A stretch of DNA of 64,000 nt from Brevibacillus daliensis. GTDB lineage: Bacteria; Bacillota; Bacilli; Brevibacillales; Brevibacillaceae. Below the pieces are notes generated by a model, which was given only the letters and a program-made list of their open reading frames with translations, was not told where the DNA came from and did no database searches. The position numbers and the translations under genes were made by a program. The stretch covers positions 30,172 to 94,171 of the forward strand of contig NZ_JAJISB010000028.1 in NCBI RefSeq assembly GCF_021245735.1, written 5' to 3'. Each line of letters begins with the position of its first letter. Positions within the stretch are counted from its first letter, which is position 1. This document shows, in pieces, positions 1 to 7,774 of this stretch.

Positions 1-939
1 ACACTAAGTAATAAACAGGTATTGAAGCGTATTTTGGATTATGCAATTCCGATATGTATTGGTGCCTTGGTTCTTCCAATGATTCCATTGATCGACTCGC
101 TTACAGTATCGAATCTGTTGCAATGGTCGGGAATGGAACTGGATATTGCTAAAGAATTAAAAGGAATCTATGACCGTGGACAACCATTGATTCAATTTGG
201 AACATTTTTTGCCACTTCCTTATCATTAGCGTTGGTACCCGCAATTAGCGAAGCGGTTGCCCAAAATCAAGAGAAGCTGATCGTATACCGTACCAACATG
301 GCAATGCGCTTAACGTTCATGCTAGGCTTACCGGCAACTGTTGGACTTGCTTTATTAGCAGAACCTGTCAATGTGATGGTGTATGGAAATGATAATGGAA
401 CAGCCTCCCTTGCGATCCAGGCATTTGTTATCGTATTTGCCACGATGGGAATATCTACATCAGGTATTTTGCAAGGACTTGGACATGTTAAATTGCCAGC
501 TCGTCACTTGATGTTTGGGGTATTGGTAAAATTACTGGCAAACCTTGCCCTCATTCCTTTGCTTGATATCAAAGGTGCTGCGTTAGCAACAGTTATAGCC
601 TACATTGTATCAGCCGGGCTTAACCTGCGTTCCATCAACAAGCATATCGGGGTGGCATTTACTATGAAAGAAATGATGAAGCCATTCTTGTCTGTTATCG
701 CTATGTCAGTGCTAGTGGTTCTGACAGGAGTCATCATGAATCTTTTTGCTACCAGCTTGATTGAGAGCGAGCGTCTGGGACAAACGATTGTCGGTACTTT
801 TGCTGTATTTATCGGATTAATTACGTATTTGCTAGCCCTCTTGTACACCGGGGGGATTAAACGGGAAGAGCTTACTTATATACCTAAGGGTCATAAGTTG
901 ATTGCTATTTTCGAGCGCTTTAAGTTATTGCGGAAATAA
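1..939 (+). CDS. yabM: Polysaccharide/lipid flippase of the MurJ/SpoVB-like (YabM) family, C-terminal part
   Basis: The reading frame is open from base 1, so the gene starts before the window and only about 312 C-terminal residues are present; the TTG at 22 is an internal leucine. The visible part is almost all hydrophobic helices of a MOP-superfamily exporter (segments such as ILQGLGHVKLPARHL between helices are typical of SpoVB/MurJ proteins). These proteins are thought to flip lipid-linked precursors of the envelope or spore cortex across the membrane. Position directly before mazG matches yabM of B. subtilis; spoVB itself is a paralogue and cannot be excluded from this fragment. Confidence 0.8.
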   Translation, partial: TLSNKQVLKRILDYAIPICIGALVLPMIPLIDSLTVSNLLQWSGMELDIAKELKGIYDRGQPLIQFGTFFATSLSLALVPAISEAVAQNQEKLIVYRTNMAMRLTFMLGLPATVGLALLAEPVNVMVYGNDNGTASLAIQAFVIVFATMGISTSGILQGLGHVKLPARHLMFGVLVKLLANLALIPLLDIKGAALATVIAYIVSAGLNLRSINKHIGVAFTMKEMMKPFLSVIAMSVLVVLTGVIMNLFATSLIESERLGQTIVGTFAVFIGLITYLLALLYTGGIKREELTYIPKGHKLIAIFERFKLLRK

Positions 940-971
940 CGAAGAGAACGAAGAACGGAGTGTTCCCTGTT

Positions 972-2441
972 ATGACGACGTCTATCATCTCGATTCTTGG
1001 ATTAGGGGCAGGTAATCTAGATCAAATGCCCCTTGGAATCTACAAAAAAATGAAGCAAGCCGAGCATCTTTATGTGCGGACTGCTGACCATCCCGTATTG
1101 GAAGAGCTTCTTTCGGAAGGTGTTTCTTTTACAGCATTTGATTCTGTTTATGAGGCGCATGATACCTTTGAAGAGGTATATCGTCACATTACTGATCAGT
1201 TGATGGGACTGGCGAAAGAGAAAGGTTCTGTTACTTATGCTGTTCCTGGACATCCATTGGTAGCAGAACGTACGGTGCAGCTTCTATTACAAGAAGCAGA
1301 TCAACAGGGTATTCAGGTGGAGGTTGTAGGTGGGCAAAGCTTTTTAGACCCGTTATTTGCGAGGCTGTCCATCGATCCGATTGAAGGGTTTACTCTACTG
1401 GATGCAACACAGATGTTGCCAGCACAGCTTACACCATCACTCCATACCGTCGTTGCCCAGGTTTATGATCAAATGAGTGCTTCTGATGCTAAATTGACTC
1501 TGATGGAGGTTTATCCTGATGAGTTTGAGATAATTGTAGCGACAGCGGTAGGAATTACGGGAATGGAGCGAATCGAAACAGTAAAGCTGTATGAACTGGA
1601 TCAGGTGGATCATCTTGGTAATCTAAGTTTGCTTTATATACCACCCACAAATCAGGAAGCGGTATCACTACGTCAATTCTCTACATTAAAGGAGATTATT
1701 GCTACGTTACGTGGACCAAACGGATGTCCGTGGGATAAAAAGCAGACGCATCAAAGCTTGCGACGTTATATGCTGGAGGAAGCGTATGAAGTAGCAGAGG
1801 CCATTGATGAAGATGATATTGATAACCTTTGCGAAGAGCTAGGTGATGTCTTGTTGCAGGTTCTGCTGCATGCACAAATTGCATCTGAAGATGGTTATTT
1901 TACGATCGAAGATATTATTTCTACGCTGGCAACCAAGATGATTCGTCGACACCCGCATGTCTTTGGTGACACGAACGCTGAAAATACGGAAGAAGTACTG
2001 GTAAATTGGGAACAGATCAAGAAACAGGAGAAGGAAGAGAAAGGAACCCTGTCCTCCACTGAGTCCATCCTGTCTTCTATTCCTAAGGACTTTCCGGCAC
2101 TCATGACTGCCGTTACCATTCAAAATAAGGCATCTAAGGTTGGGTTTGATTGGGACAATATTGCCGATGTTTATGGCAAAGTCGAAGAGGAATATCAGGA
2201 ATTGCAGGAAGCAACACCAGAAGAACAGGCAGGAGAGCTAGGTGATTTATTGTTTGCTGTGGTTAATGTAGCTAGATTCCTAAAGGTGGACCCAGAAGCA
2301 GCCCTTGCCATGACCAACTTGAAGTTTAAAAATCGTTTTAAATATATTGAACAAAAGCTACAAGAAAATAATAAACAATTTGCAGATACAGACCTGGAAG
2401 AAATGGATAAGTGGTGGAATGAAGCAAAAAACCAGGTATAA
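972..2441 (+). CDS. mazG: MazG-family nucleotide pyrophosphohydrolase fused to a tetrapyrrole-methylase-like domain (YabN)
   Basis: Two-domain protein of 489 residues when started at ATG 972, the same length as B. subtilis YabN. Residues about 1-220 form a SAM-dependent tetrapyrrole methylase-like fold (ISILGLGAGNLDQ near the N-terminus, YAVPGHPLVAE). Residues about 235-485 are a duplicated MazG domain with the metal-binding EEAYEVAEAI, EELGDVLLQ and ELGDLLFAV motifs, which hydrolyse non-canonical NTPs to NMP and pyrophosphate. A GTG at 960 is also in frame but lies inside the GGAG ribosome site; ATG 972 has normal spacing. It lies between the flippase and rqcP, as in Bacillus. Confidence 0.93.
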   Translation: MTTSIISILGLGAGNLDQMPLGIYKKMKQAEHLYVRTADHPVLEELLSEGVSFTAFDSVYEAHDTFEEVYRHITDQLMGLAKEKGSVTYAVPGHPLVAERTVQLLLQEADQQGIQVEVVGGQSFLDPLFARLSIDPIEGFTLLDATQMLPAQLTPSLHTVVAQVYDQMSASDAKLTLMEVYPDEFEIIVATAVGITGMERIETVKLYELDQVDHLGNLSLLYIPPTNQEAVSLRQFSTLKEIIATLRGPNGCPWDKKQTHQSLRRYMLEEAYEVAEAIDEDDIDNLCEELGDVLLQVLLHAQIASEDGYFTIEDIISTLATKMIRRHPHVFGDTNAENTEEVLVNWEQIKKQEKEEKGTLSSTESILSSIPKDFPALMTAVTIQNKASKVGFDWDNIADVYGKVEEEYQELQEATPEEQAGELGDLLFAVVNVARFLKVDPEAALAMTNLKFKNRFKYIEQKLQENNKQFADTDLEEMDKWWNEAKNQV

Positions 2442-2467
2442 ATTGAGTGGGAAGAGGAGGGTAACAA

Positions 2468-2761
2468 ATGCGTCTTGATAAATTCTTGAAGGTATCCAGA
2501 TTAATTAAACGTCGTACTTTGGCGAAAGACGTTTGCGATCAAGGTCGAGTGATCATCAATGAAAGAGCAGCAAAAGCATCAAGCAATGTAAAAGTGGGAG
2601 ATTCTATCTCCATCCGGTTCGGACAGAAGGTTGTAACGGTTAAGGTAGAAGAAATAAAGGAAAATGCTCGTAAAGATGAAGCTGCATCCATGTACACCGT
2701 TATTGGCGAAGTACCTGTTCCACGCGATGAAAAAGAAGAAGATGCGTATCTGCTTAGCTAG
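2468..2761 (+). CDS. rqcP: RqcP (YabO), S4-domain ribosome quality control factor
   Basis: A 97-residue basic protein that is essentially one S4 RNA-binding domain (MRLDKFLKVSRLIKRR...VCDQGRVIINERAAKASSNVKVGDSI). The B. subtilis orthologue RqcP/YabO, an Hsp15 relative, works with RqcH on stalled 50S subunits during poly-alanine tailing. A good ribosome site (GAGGAGGG) precedes ATG 2468, only 26 bases after mazG, so the two genes are probably cotranscribed. The C-terminal 15 residues are acidic and not part of the fold. Confidence 0.93.
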   Translation: MRLDKFLKVSRLIKRRTLAKDVCDQGRVIINERAAKASSNVKVGDSISIRFGQKVVTVKVEEIKENARKDEAASMYTVIGEVPVPRDEKEEDAYLLS

Positions 2762-2783
2762 CAAGTGGTTCTAAACGGACATC

Positions 2784-2882
2784 CCCCTCCATATCTTGGT
2801 ACAAAGAGGAACTGAATGGTTCCCATACGTTATCAGTCTATAAAGAGTAGACTGAACTGCCAAGATAAGGAGGGGTTTTTTT
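2784..2882 (+). promoter_or_regulatory. Branched RNA structure with T-tract abutting yabP start
   Basis: A 16-bp long-range stem (2784-2799 with 2860-2875, one mismatch) encloses two perfect small hairpins, 2808-2823 (GGAAC/GTTCC) and 2834-2854 (CAGTCTA/TAGACTG), giving a three-way-junction layout. The 3' arm contains the yabP ribosome site (AAGGAGG) and is followed by seven T and then the ATG at 2883. It may simply terminate the rqcP transcript, or it may act as an attenuator or translation block for yabPQ. A CATAC at 2824 could be part of a sporulation-sigma -10 element, which I could not confirm. Confidence 0.6.
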
Positions 2883-3167
2883 ATGAATGAACAAAATAAA
2901 CGATCTCGTCATGAAATTGTGATGATTAACCGGCGTAGCTTGGCCATATCTGGGGTAAAGAAAGTAGAAAGCTTTGATAGTGAGGAATTTTTGCTGGAAA
3001 CGGAGGGTGGTTTTCTTTCTATTCGCGGCAAGAATTTACATATGAAGAACCTAAGTCTTGAAACAGGCGAAGTAGCAATTGAGGGCTTCGTCCATGATAT
3101 GGGATATCTTGAACAGGGGCAAGCCGGAGACCGGTCGAAAGGGTTTTTCGGCAGATTGTTCAAGTGA
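2883..3167 (+). CDS. yabP: Spore protein YabP
   Basis: A 94-residue protein matching the YabP family: basic start, then IVMINRRSLAISGVKKV, EEFLLETEGGFLSIRGKNL and LSLETGEVAIEGFV, a small all-beta fold related to YqfC. In B. subtilis yabP and yabQ form a SigE-dependent mother-cell operon; YabQ is needed for the spore cortex while the exact role of YabP is not known. Start ATG 2883 follows an AAGGAGG site held in the 3' arm of the upstream RNA structure. The stop overlaps the yabQ start by four bases. Confidence 0.9.
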   Translation: MNEQNKRSRHEIVMINRRSLAISGVKKVESFDSEEFLLETEGGFLSIRGKNLHMKNLSLETGEVAIEGFVHDMGYLEQGQAGDRSKGFFGRLFK

Positions 3168-3733
3168 GTATCCATATCCAGCTTCAGACGATGGCGTTCA
3201 TGGCCCTGTGTGGTGTATTGATGGGGATGGGATTTGATACGTATCATGTTTTCAAGAATAAGGGAAGATTTCCTCTCTGGGTTGTCTTTATTTTGGACAT
3301 TCTCTTCTGGCTAACCAGTATAGGAGTCGTATTTTATGTGCTGGTCGTAGTAAACGGAGGAATTGTGAGATTCCCTATTTATTTTGGGCTAATAATAGGT
3401 GCATGGATCTATTTTTTATTGGTAAGCAAGACTTATATCCAATTCTTGCTAGCCGTGATAAAATGGGCAATAAGAATCATGAATTTTAGTGTTAAGGTTA
3501 TTGATATGCTACTGGTAAGGCCTTTGGAACTGATTTTTCGTTTTTTCTGGATTTCATTAGTCTTTCTATTTTCATTTGTAGTAAAATTTTTAGTAGTCCT
3601 TTGGAAAATTATCACCTTTCCGATGTCGCCATTTGTTCGGTGGGGTCGCAAGTTGTGGAAAAGAATTGAGCCCAAGATAGCAGGACTCAAAGGGATTGTA
3701 AAGAAATGGATATCTAAGAGTAAGAAGACATAG
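3164..3733 (+). CDS. yabQ: Spore cortex biosynthesis membrane protein YabQ
   Basis: A 189-residue membrane protein with about four hydrophobic segments between residues 5 and 145 (start IQLQTMAFMALCGVLMGMGF, typical of YabQ) and a basic cytoplasmic tail. In B. subtilis YabQ sits in the outer forespore membrane and is needed for cortex formation. The start is GTG 3164, translationally coupled to yabP through a GTGA overlap; a GGAGAC-like site lies upstream inside yabP. Length agrees with the family. Confidence 0.88.
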   Translation: MSIHIQLQTMAFMALCGVLMGMGFDTYHVFKNKGRFPLWVVFILDILFWLTSIGVVFYVLVVVNGGIVRFPIYFGLIIGAWIYFLLVSKTYIQFLLAVIKWAIRIMNFSVKVIDMLLVRPLELIFRFFWISLVFLFSFVVKFLVVLWKIITFPMSPFVRWGRKLWKRIEPKIAGLKGIVKKWISKSKKT

Positions 3734-3758
3734 AAGGTAGTAAAGGTGGAGAGCAGGC

Positions 3759-4073
3759 ATGCGGACACGTCCCTCTCATCAATCGAATAATGTTGGTCGC
3801 AAACGCAGATTGAGATTCATCATGTTCTTTGTGTGTTGCTTTTTAATCTGGACGGGCTATACTGCCTATTTGCAAAACTCTGTATTGGAAGCTACGGAAA
3901 AAGATTTGAAGACGTTGAAGCAGGAGGCATTAGAGGTTAACCAACAGAAGGAAGAACTAGAGAACATCATGAAACGCTTAGAAGACCCTGAATATATCGC
4001 CGAGGTAGCGAGAAAAAACAACTTTATGTCCAAGCCAGGAGAGATTATTTTTCTAATCCCGGATCATGAATAA
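3759..4073 (+). CDS. divIC: Cell-division protein DivIC (FtsB-like septum initiator)
   Basis: A 104-residue bitopic protein: a basic N-terminus, one transmembrane helix at about residues 22-40, a coiled coil at about 45-75 (rich in E, K, Q, L) and the conserved end DPEYIAEVARKNNFMSKPGE. DivIC pairs with FtsL and DivIB in the divisome. It is about 20 residues shorter than the B. subtilis protein, mainly at the N-terminus. ATG 3759 has GGTGGAGAG upstream. In B. subtilis an S1-domain gene (yabR) follows; here it does not. Confidence 0.9.
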   Translation: MRTRPSHQSNNVGRKRRLRFIMFFVCCFLIWTGYTAYLQNSVLEATEKDLKTLKQEALEVNQQKEELENIMKRLEDPEYIAEVARKNNFMSKPGEIIFLIPDHE

Positions 4074-4155
4074 TACATATAGAATTATAAGGAAAAATAA
4101 ATTTCCAAAAACACGTAAATTGATTGTCAAAATATGAAGGGCATTTTAAAGATAT

Positions 4156-4242
4156 GGCGAATATAATATAGTAAGCCCGTTTCGCCGAGCGCGAATCACC
4201 TGATGGCCGACGTTGATCGCAAAAACGTCGGTTTTTTTTTTG
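4156..4242 (+). terminator. Terminator behind divIC, possibly the end of a small RNA
   Basis: CCGACGTT / AACGTCGG with a T10 run (4207-4240) is a strong intrinsic terminator. The preceding 50 bases can form two mutually exclusive hairpins: GGCGAA 4156-4161 with TTCGCC 4180-4185, or TTCGC 4180-4184 with GCGAA 4190-4194. A TTGTCA (4124)-17-TAAAGA promoter-like pair and a TATAAT at 4162 lie upstream, so an independent short transcript is possible. No downstream gene is controlled because spoIIE has its own promoter after this point. Confidence 0.65.
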
Positions 4243-4246
4243 ACAA

Positions 4247-4332
4247 AAAGGAATTTATAAAAATTCCTTTCTGCATAAGTGCAACTAAGGCTTTGCCTGC
4301 GCCAGAGGCTTGGAAAAGCCAAGTTTTCTAAT
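4247..4332 (+). repeat. Dispersed intergenic repeat R1, copy a
   Basis: An 86-bp element that recurs at 54773-54858 with 78 of 86 identical bases, same strand. It begins with a perfect 10-bp inverted repeat around ATAA (AAAGGAATTT/AAATTCCTTT) and contains GTGCAACTAAG, CTTTGCCTGCGCCAGAGG and a second small hairpin GGCTT/AAGCC. Both copies lie within a few bases of a terminator T-run. It has no open frame. I do not recognise the family. Confidence 0.85.
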
Positions 4333-4350
4333 CTTTTTTCAGGTATGAAT

Positions 4351-4417
4351 TTGTCGTACGATTTATGGAATATCCCTCTATCGTTTGACAAATTTTACAG
4401 GAAAACCTCCGTATAAT
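4351..4417 (+). promoter_or_regulatory. Spo0A-type promoter of spoIIE with 21-bp spacer
   Basis: TTGACA (4385-4390) and TATAAT (4412-4417) match the SigA consensus but are 21 bases apart, the unusual spacing known for Spo0A~P-activated spoIIE and spoIIG promoters of B. subtilis. The -35 is embedded in TTTGACA, the reverse of a 0A-box-like TGTCAAA, and a second near-box TTGTCGTA lies at 4351. This predicts activation at the onset of sporulation. Confidence 0.85.
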
Positions 4418-4454
4418 GAGAACCACAAATCAAAGAACGGAAGGTGCGATCCTT

Positions 4455-6938
4455 ATGTGGAACAAAAATCAGACTATTTCCCATTCTGGTAATTATCTGA
4501 CTGAAATGATTAATGAGCATGTTTCCCAAAAGGTTTTGAGTATGGGAGAAAGGGTAGCAACCTTCATGCATAAATGGCATATTCTTTCCTTAACTATGGG
4601 ATTTTTATTGGGACGTGCCTTAATCCTCGAACAACTATCCCCCTTTGTTATCCCCTTTGTTATCGTGATGTATTTCTTACGACGAGATACAATATTAGCT
4701 GCTTCCTTCGGTATGCTGGCAGGTTCTTTTGCTCACTCAGTTCCTTTAGGCTTGCAGACGCTTCTGAGTTTGGTGCTCTCCATGGTAGTTTGCCGTATTG
4801 CAGGTAGATGGAAGCGAAAGGATTTTTCGGCTGTGCCTTTCTTCGTATTAGGTACCTCCTTTTTTAGTCACTTTCTTTTTTCATTACTTACCAGTCAGAT
4901 ATCCACCTACAGCGTTACGATGGTTGCTGTTGAATCAGTCCTCAGCTTCATTCTCACACTCATTTTTATTCAGGCATTATCTATCATTCATATTAGTAAG
5001 CCTTACGAACCTCTTAAAACAGAGGAAATCATATGTCTGGTCATTTTACTTGCCTCTCTCATGACAGGCACGGTAGGGTGGGTGATACAAGGCATATCCA
5101 TGGAACACATCTTATCAAGGTATCTATTGTTATTATTCGCCTTTGTGGGTGGGGGAACAGTGGGAGCGGCTGTAGGTGTGGTGACAGGGCTTATCTTAAG
5201 CTTGGCTGATGTATCTGCTTTGCAACAGATTAGTTTACTTGCCTTCTCCGGTTTACTTGCAGGTCTATTAAAAGAAGGGGGCAAGATTGGGGTAATTGCA
5301 GGGCTTGTCATAGGAACTGCTATTCTTGCTATTTATGGTGGTGTAACAGATACGTTGTATTTCTCCTTAATTGAAACGGGGATTGCAGCCATCCTTTTTG
5401 TTCTAACGCCAGCCATGATCTGGAAGCAGGTAGCGAGCTATATTCCGGGGACAGTGGAACATGCACAATCACATCAGGAGTACATGAGGCGAATCAGGGC
5501 TGTGACGGCTGGTAAGATAGAGCAATTTTCCGAGTTGTTTACGCAGCTTTCACGTTCTTTCTCCCAAACAGTAGAAAAAGATAGTGAAGTGGTTGAAGAA
5601 GAAATGGACATTTTTTTAAGTAGGGTAACGGAACGAACCTGCCAACGTTGCTGGAAAAAAGAACAATGCTGGGATCGAGATACAGAAATGACCTATCAGT
5701 CTATGAAGTCGATGCTTGGGACTATCTATGAGCATGGAACCATGCATGGCTCACCTCTGCCTAAAGAATGGGAAAAGAAATGTGTAAAGACAGAAAAGGT
5801 TGTCCAACAGATGGAGCAGGAGTATCATCGCATGATGGAATATAACCAATTACGAAAGCAAATTGAACAGAGTCGTAAGCTAGTCTCGGATCAGTTGTCT
5901 GGAGTATCAAGGGTGATGAGTGATTTTGCCAAAGAGATACAGCGGGAGGGAGTGGAATTAAGCTTACAGGAGAAGCAGGTATCACGAGCATTGGAGGGGT
6001 TAGGTTTATCAGTGAGGCGAGTGGACATTCACAGTTTAGAAGAAGGAAAGGTAGACATCGAAATCAGCCAGCCTTCTTGCTATGGACGAGACGAATGCGC
6101 CAAAATCGTCGCACCCATGCTAACAGATATTCTTGGTGAGAACATCGTGGTGAAAGAAAGGGATTGTGAAGCGTATAAAGACGGATCATGCAGGATGTGT
6201 CTCGCTTCTGCCAGAACATTTGAGCTTGATATAGGGGTTGCAGGAGCTGCAAAGGAAGGGAAGCTGTTATCGGGGGACAGCTTTAAAACAATGGATTTAG
6301 GAAATGGAAAAGTGGCAGTGGCGATCAGTGACGGAATGGGCAATGGAGAGCGTGCCTATATGGAGAGTCAATCTGCCCTTGATCTACTACAACAGCTACT
6401 CAAATCGGGTCTGGATGAAAAGATATCAATTAAAACAATTAATTCCATTCTGGCATTACGTTCCACAGAGGAGATGTTTGCCACAGTTGATCTGGCAATT
6501 ATTGATTTGCAATCTGCCATGACAAGATTTGTTAAAATCGGCTCAACACCCAGCTTTATTAAGCGAGGAGATGATGTCTTTACCGTATTTGCTAGCAATT
6601 TGCCTGTAGGGATTTTGGAAGAAATAGAAGTAGATATCGTCACTCGTAATTTAAAACCAGACGACCTCTTAATCATGATGTCAGATGGAATCTATGAGGC
6701 ACCGAGACATATTGAGAATAGGCAAATGTGGATGAAGCGACTTATCTCTCAATTACAAACAGACGACCCACAGGAGATAGCCGATCTATTGCTGGAAAGA
6801 GTAATAAGGGAACACAGTGGAGATATTGTAGATGATATGACGGTTCTCGTTACCAGAATTGACCGCTATGTACCTCAGTGGTCTTCCATTCAGGTAGTCG
6901 GAATGGATAAATTAGAGCGGCCTCGTGTAGTAAGTTAA
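4455..6938 (+). CDS. spoIIE: Stage II sporulation protein E, PP2C-type serine phosphatase
   Basis: Started at ATG 4455 (ribosome site GGAAGGTG) the protein has 827 residues, the same as B. subtilis SpoIIE. Residues about 40-330 hold some ten transmembrane helices; a central coiled region (about 345-580) includes a Cys-rich stretch (TCQRCWKKEQCW); the C-terminal PP2C domain (about 590-800) has the metal ligands in AISDGMGNGERA, MMSDGIYEAP and DDMTVLV. It dephosphorylates SpoIIAA to release SigF in the forespore and contributes to the polar septum. An upstream in-frame ATG at 4416 overlaps the -10 box and is not used. Confidence 0.96.
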   Translation: MWNKNQTISHSGNYLTEMINEHVSQKVLSMGERVATFMHKWHILSLTMGFLLGRALILEQLSPFVIPFVIVMYFLRRDTILAASFGMLAGSFAHSVPLGLQTLLSLVLSMVVCRIAGRWKRKDFSAVPFFVLGTSFFSHFLFSLLTSQISTYSVTMVAVESVLSFILTLIFIQALSIIHISKPYEPLKTEEIICLVILLASLMTGTVGWVIQGISMEHILSRYLLLLFAFVGGGTVGAAVGVVTGLILSLADVSALQQISLLAFSGLLAGLLKEGGKIGVIAGLVIGTAILAIYGGVTDTLYFSLIETGIAAILFVLTPAMIWKQVASYIPGTVEHAQSHQEYMRRIRAVTAGKIEQFSELFTQLSRSFSQTVEKDSEVVEEEMDIFLSRVTERTCQRCWKKEQCWDRDTEMTYQSMKSMLGTIYEHGTMHGSPLPKEWEKKCVKTEKVVQQMEQEYHRMMEYNQLRKQIEQSRKLVSDQLSGVSRVMSDFAKEIQREGVELSLQEKQVSRALEGLGLSVRRVDIHSLEEGKVDIEISQPSCYGRDECAKIVAPMLTDILGENIVVKERDCEAYKDGSCRMCLASARTFELDIGVAGAAKEGKLLSGDSFKTMDLGNGKVAVAISDGMGNGERAYMESQSALDLLQQLLKSGLDEKISIKTINSILALRSTEEMFATVDLAIIDLQSAMTRFVKIGSTPSFIKRGDDVFTVFASNLPVGILEEIEVDIVTRNLKPDDLLIMMSDGIYEAPRHIENRQMWMKRLISQLQTDDPQEIADLLLERVIREHSGDIVDDMTVLVTRIDRYVPQWSSIQVVGMDKLERPRVVS

Positions 6939-7006
6939 GGTATGTTTTGCCAATTGACCGACCATACTTAATAAAAAATCATTCAGAAATGAAGGGGAGG
7001 TTCTAT

Positions 7007-7774
7007 ATGGCAAAACCTGCGACACTTCGGCAGATTCTGGTTGTTACGGACGGCTGTTCTAATTCGGGGATTAGTCCCATTGCGGCAGCAACATTGGCGA
7101 GAGAACAAGGAATTACGGTTAATGTCATCGGTGTTATTGATAAAAATGAATTAGGTGAGCAAGGCGAACAGGAGATTCGGGAAATGGCACAGGCAGGAGG
7201 AGGAATGCACGACATTGTTTATCCAGCCCAGTTGGCTCAAACTGTGCAAATGTTAACAAGAAAGGCAATGACTCGCACGATTCAGCATGTGGTCAACAAA
7301 GAATTAAAACAGATTCTCGGTGAAAGTGAGATGGACAATCTTAGTCCTGAAAAAAGAATGCAGGTAGCGGGAATGGTAGATGAACTGGGAGAACAAAGTA
7401 GTCTGGAAGTTGTTATGCTGGTCGATACCTCTGCCTCCATGAAAAACAAGATTGCTGCCGTTCAGCAGGCCATTTTTGATTTCAGCATTAGCCTACGTTC
7501 CCGAAGCGGAAAAAGCAAAATGGCTGTTTGCTCATTTCCTGGGAAAGAAAAGCATTTGGACACTCTTATCCCTTGGACCAATCAGGTAGAAAAAGCATAT
7601 CAACTCTCCTCTAGTTTAACGATGAGTGGTATCACCCCAACAGGCCCTGCCATTACTGAAGCGATTGCTTTATTTGGACATATCGAATTGCCAGAAAAGC
7701 TGGCTAACAAATATCAGAAAAACAGCCGTATAAATGAGGAAGATGGCGGCTTTATGCAGGACCATGTTTTCTAA
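7007..7774 (+). CDS. yabS: VWA-domain protein YabS
   Basis: A 255-residue cytoplasmic protein. The N-terminal part (ILVVTDGCSNSGISP) and the central part (VVMLVDTSASMKNK, a DxSxS MIDAS site) both resemble von Willebrand A folds, and LTMSGITPTGPAITEAIALF supplies the conserved MIDAS threonine region. It corresponds to YabS, next to the kinase YabT in Bacillus; its role is not established. ATG 7007 has a strong GGGGAGG site and is preferred to an in-frame ATG at 6947. The end overlaps the kinase gene. Confidence 0.85.
   Translation: MAKPATLRQILVVTDGCSNSGISPIAAATLAREQGITVNVIGVIDKNELGEQGEQEIREMAQAGGGMHDIVYPAQLAQTVQMLTRKAMTRTIQHVVNKELKQILGESEMDNLSPEKRMQVAGMVDELGEQSSLEVVMLVDTSASMKNKIAAVQQAIFDFSISLRSRSGKSKMAVCSFPGKEKHLDTLIPWTNQVEKAYQLSSSLTMSGITPTGPAITEAIALFGHIELPEKLANKYQKNSRINEEDGGFMQDHVF

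Noticed and set aside
4074..4454. tRNA genes expected between divIC and spoIIE from the B. subtilis order
   Set aside because: No cloverleaf or GTTCGA-type T-loop is present; only a terminator, repeat R1 and the spoIIE promoter.
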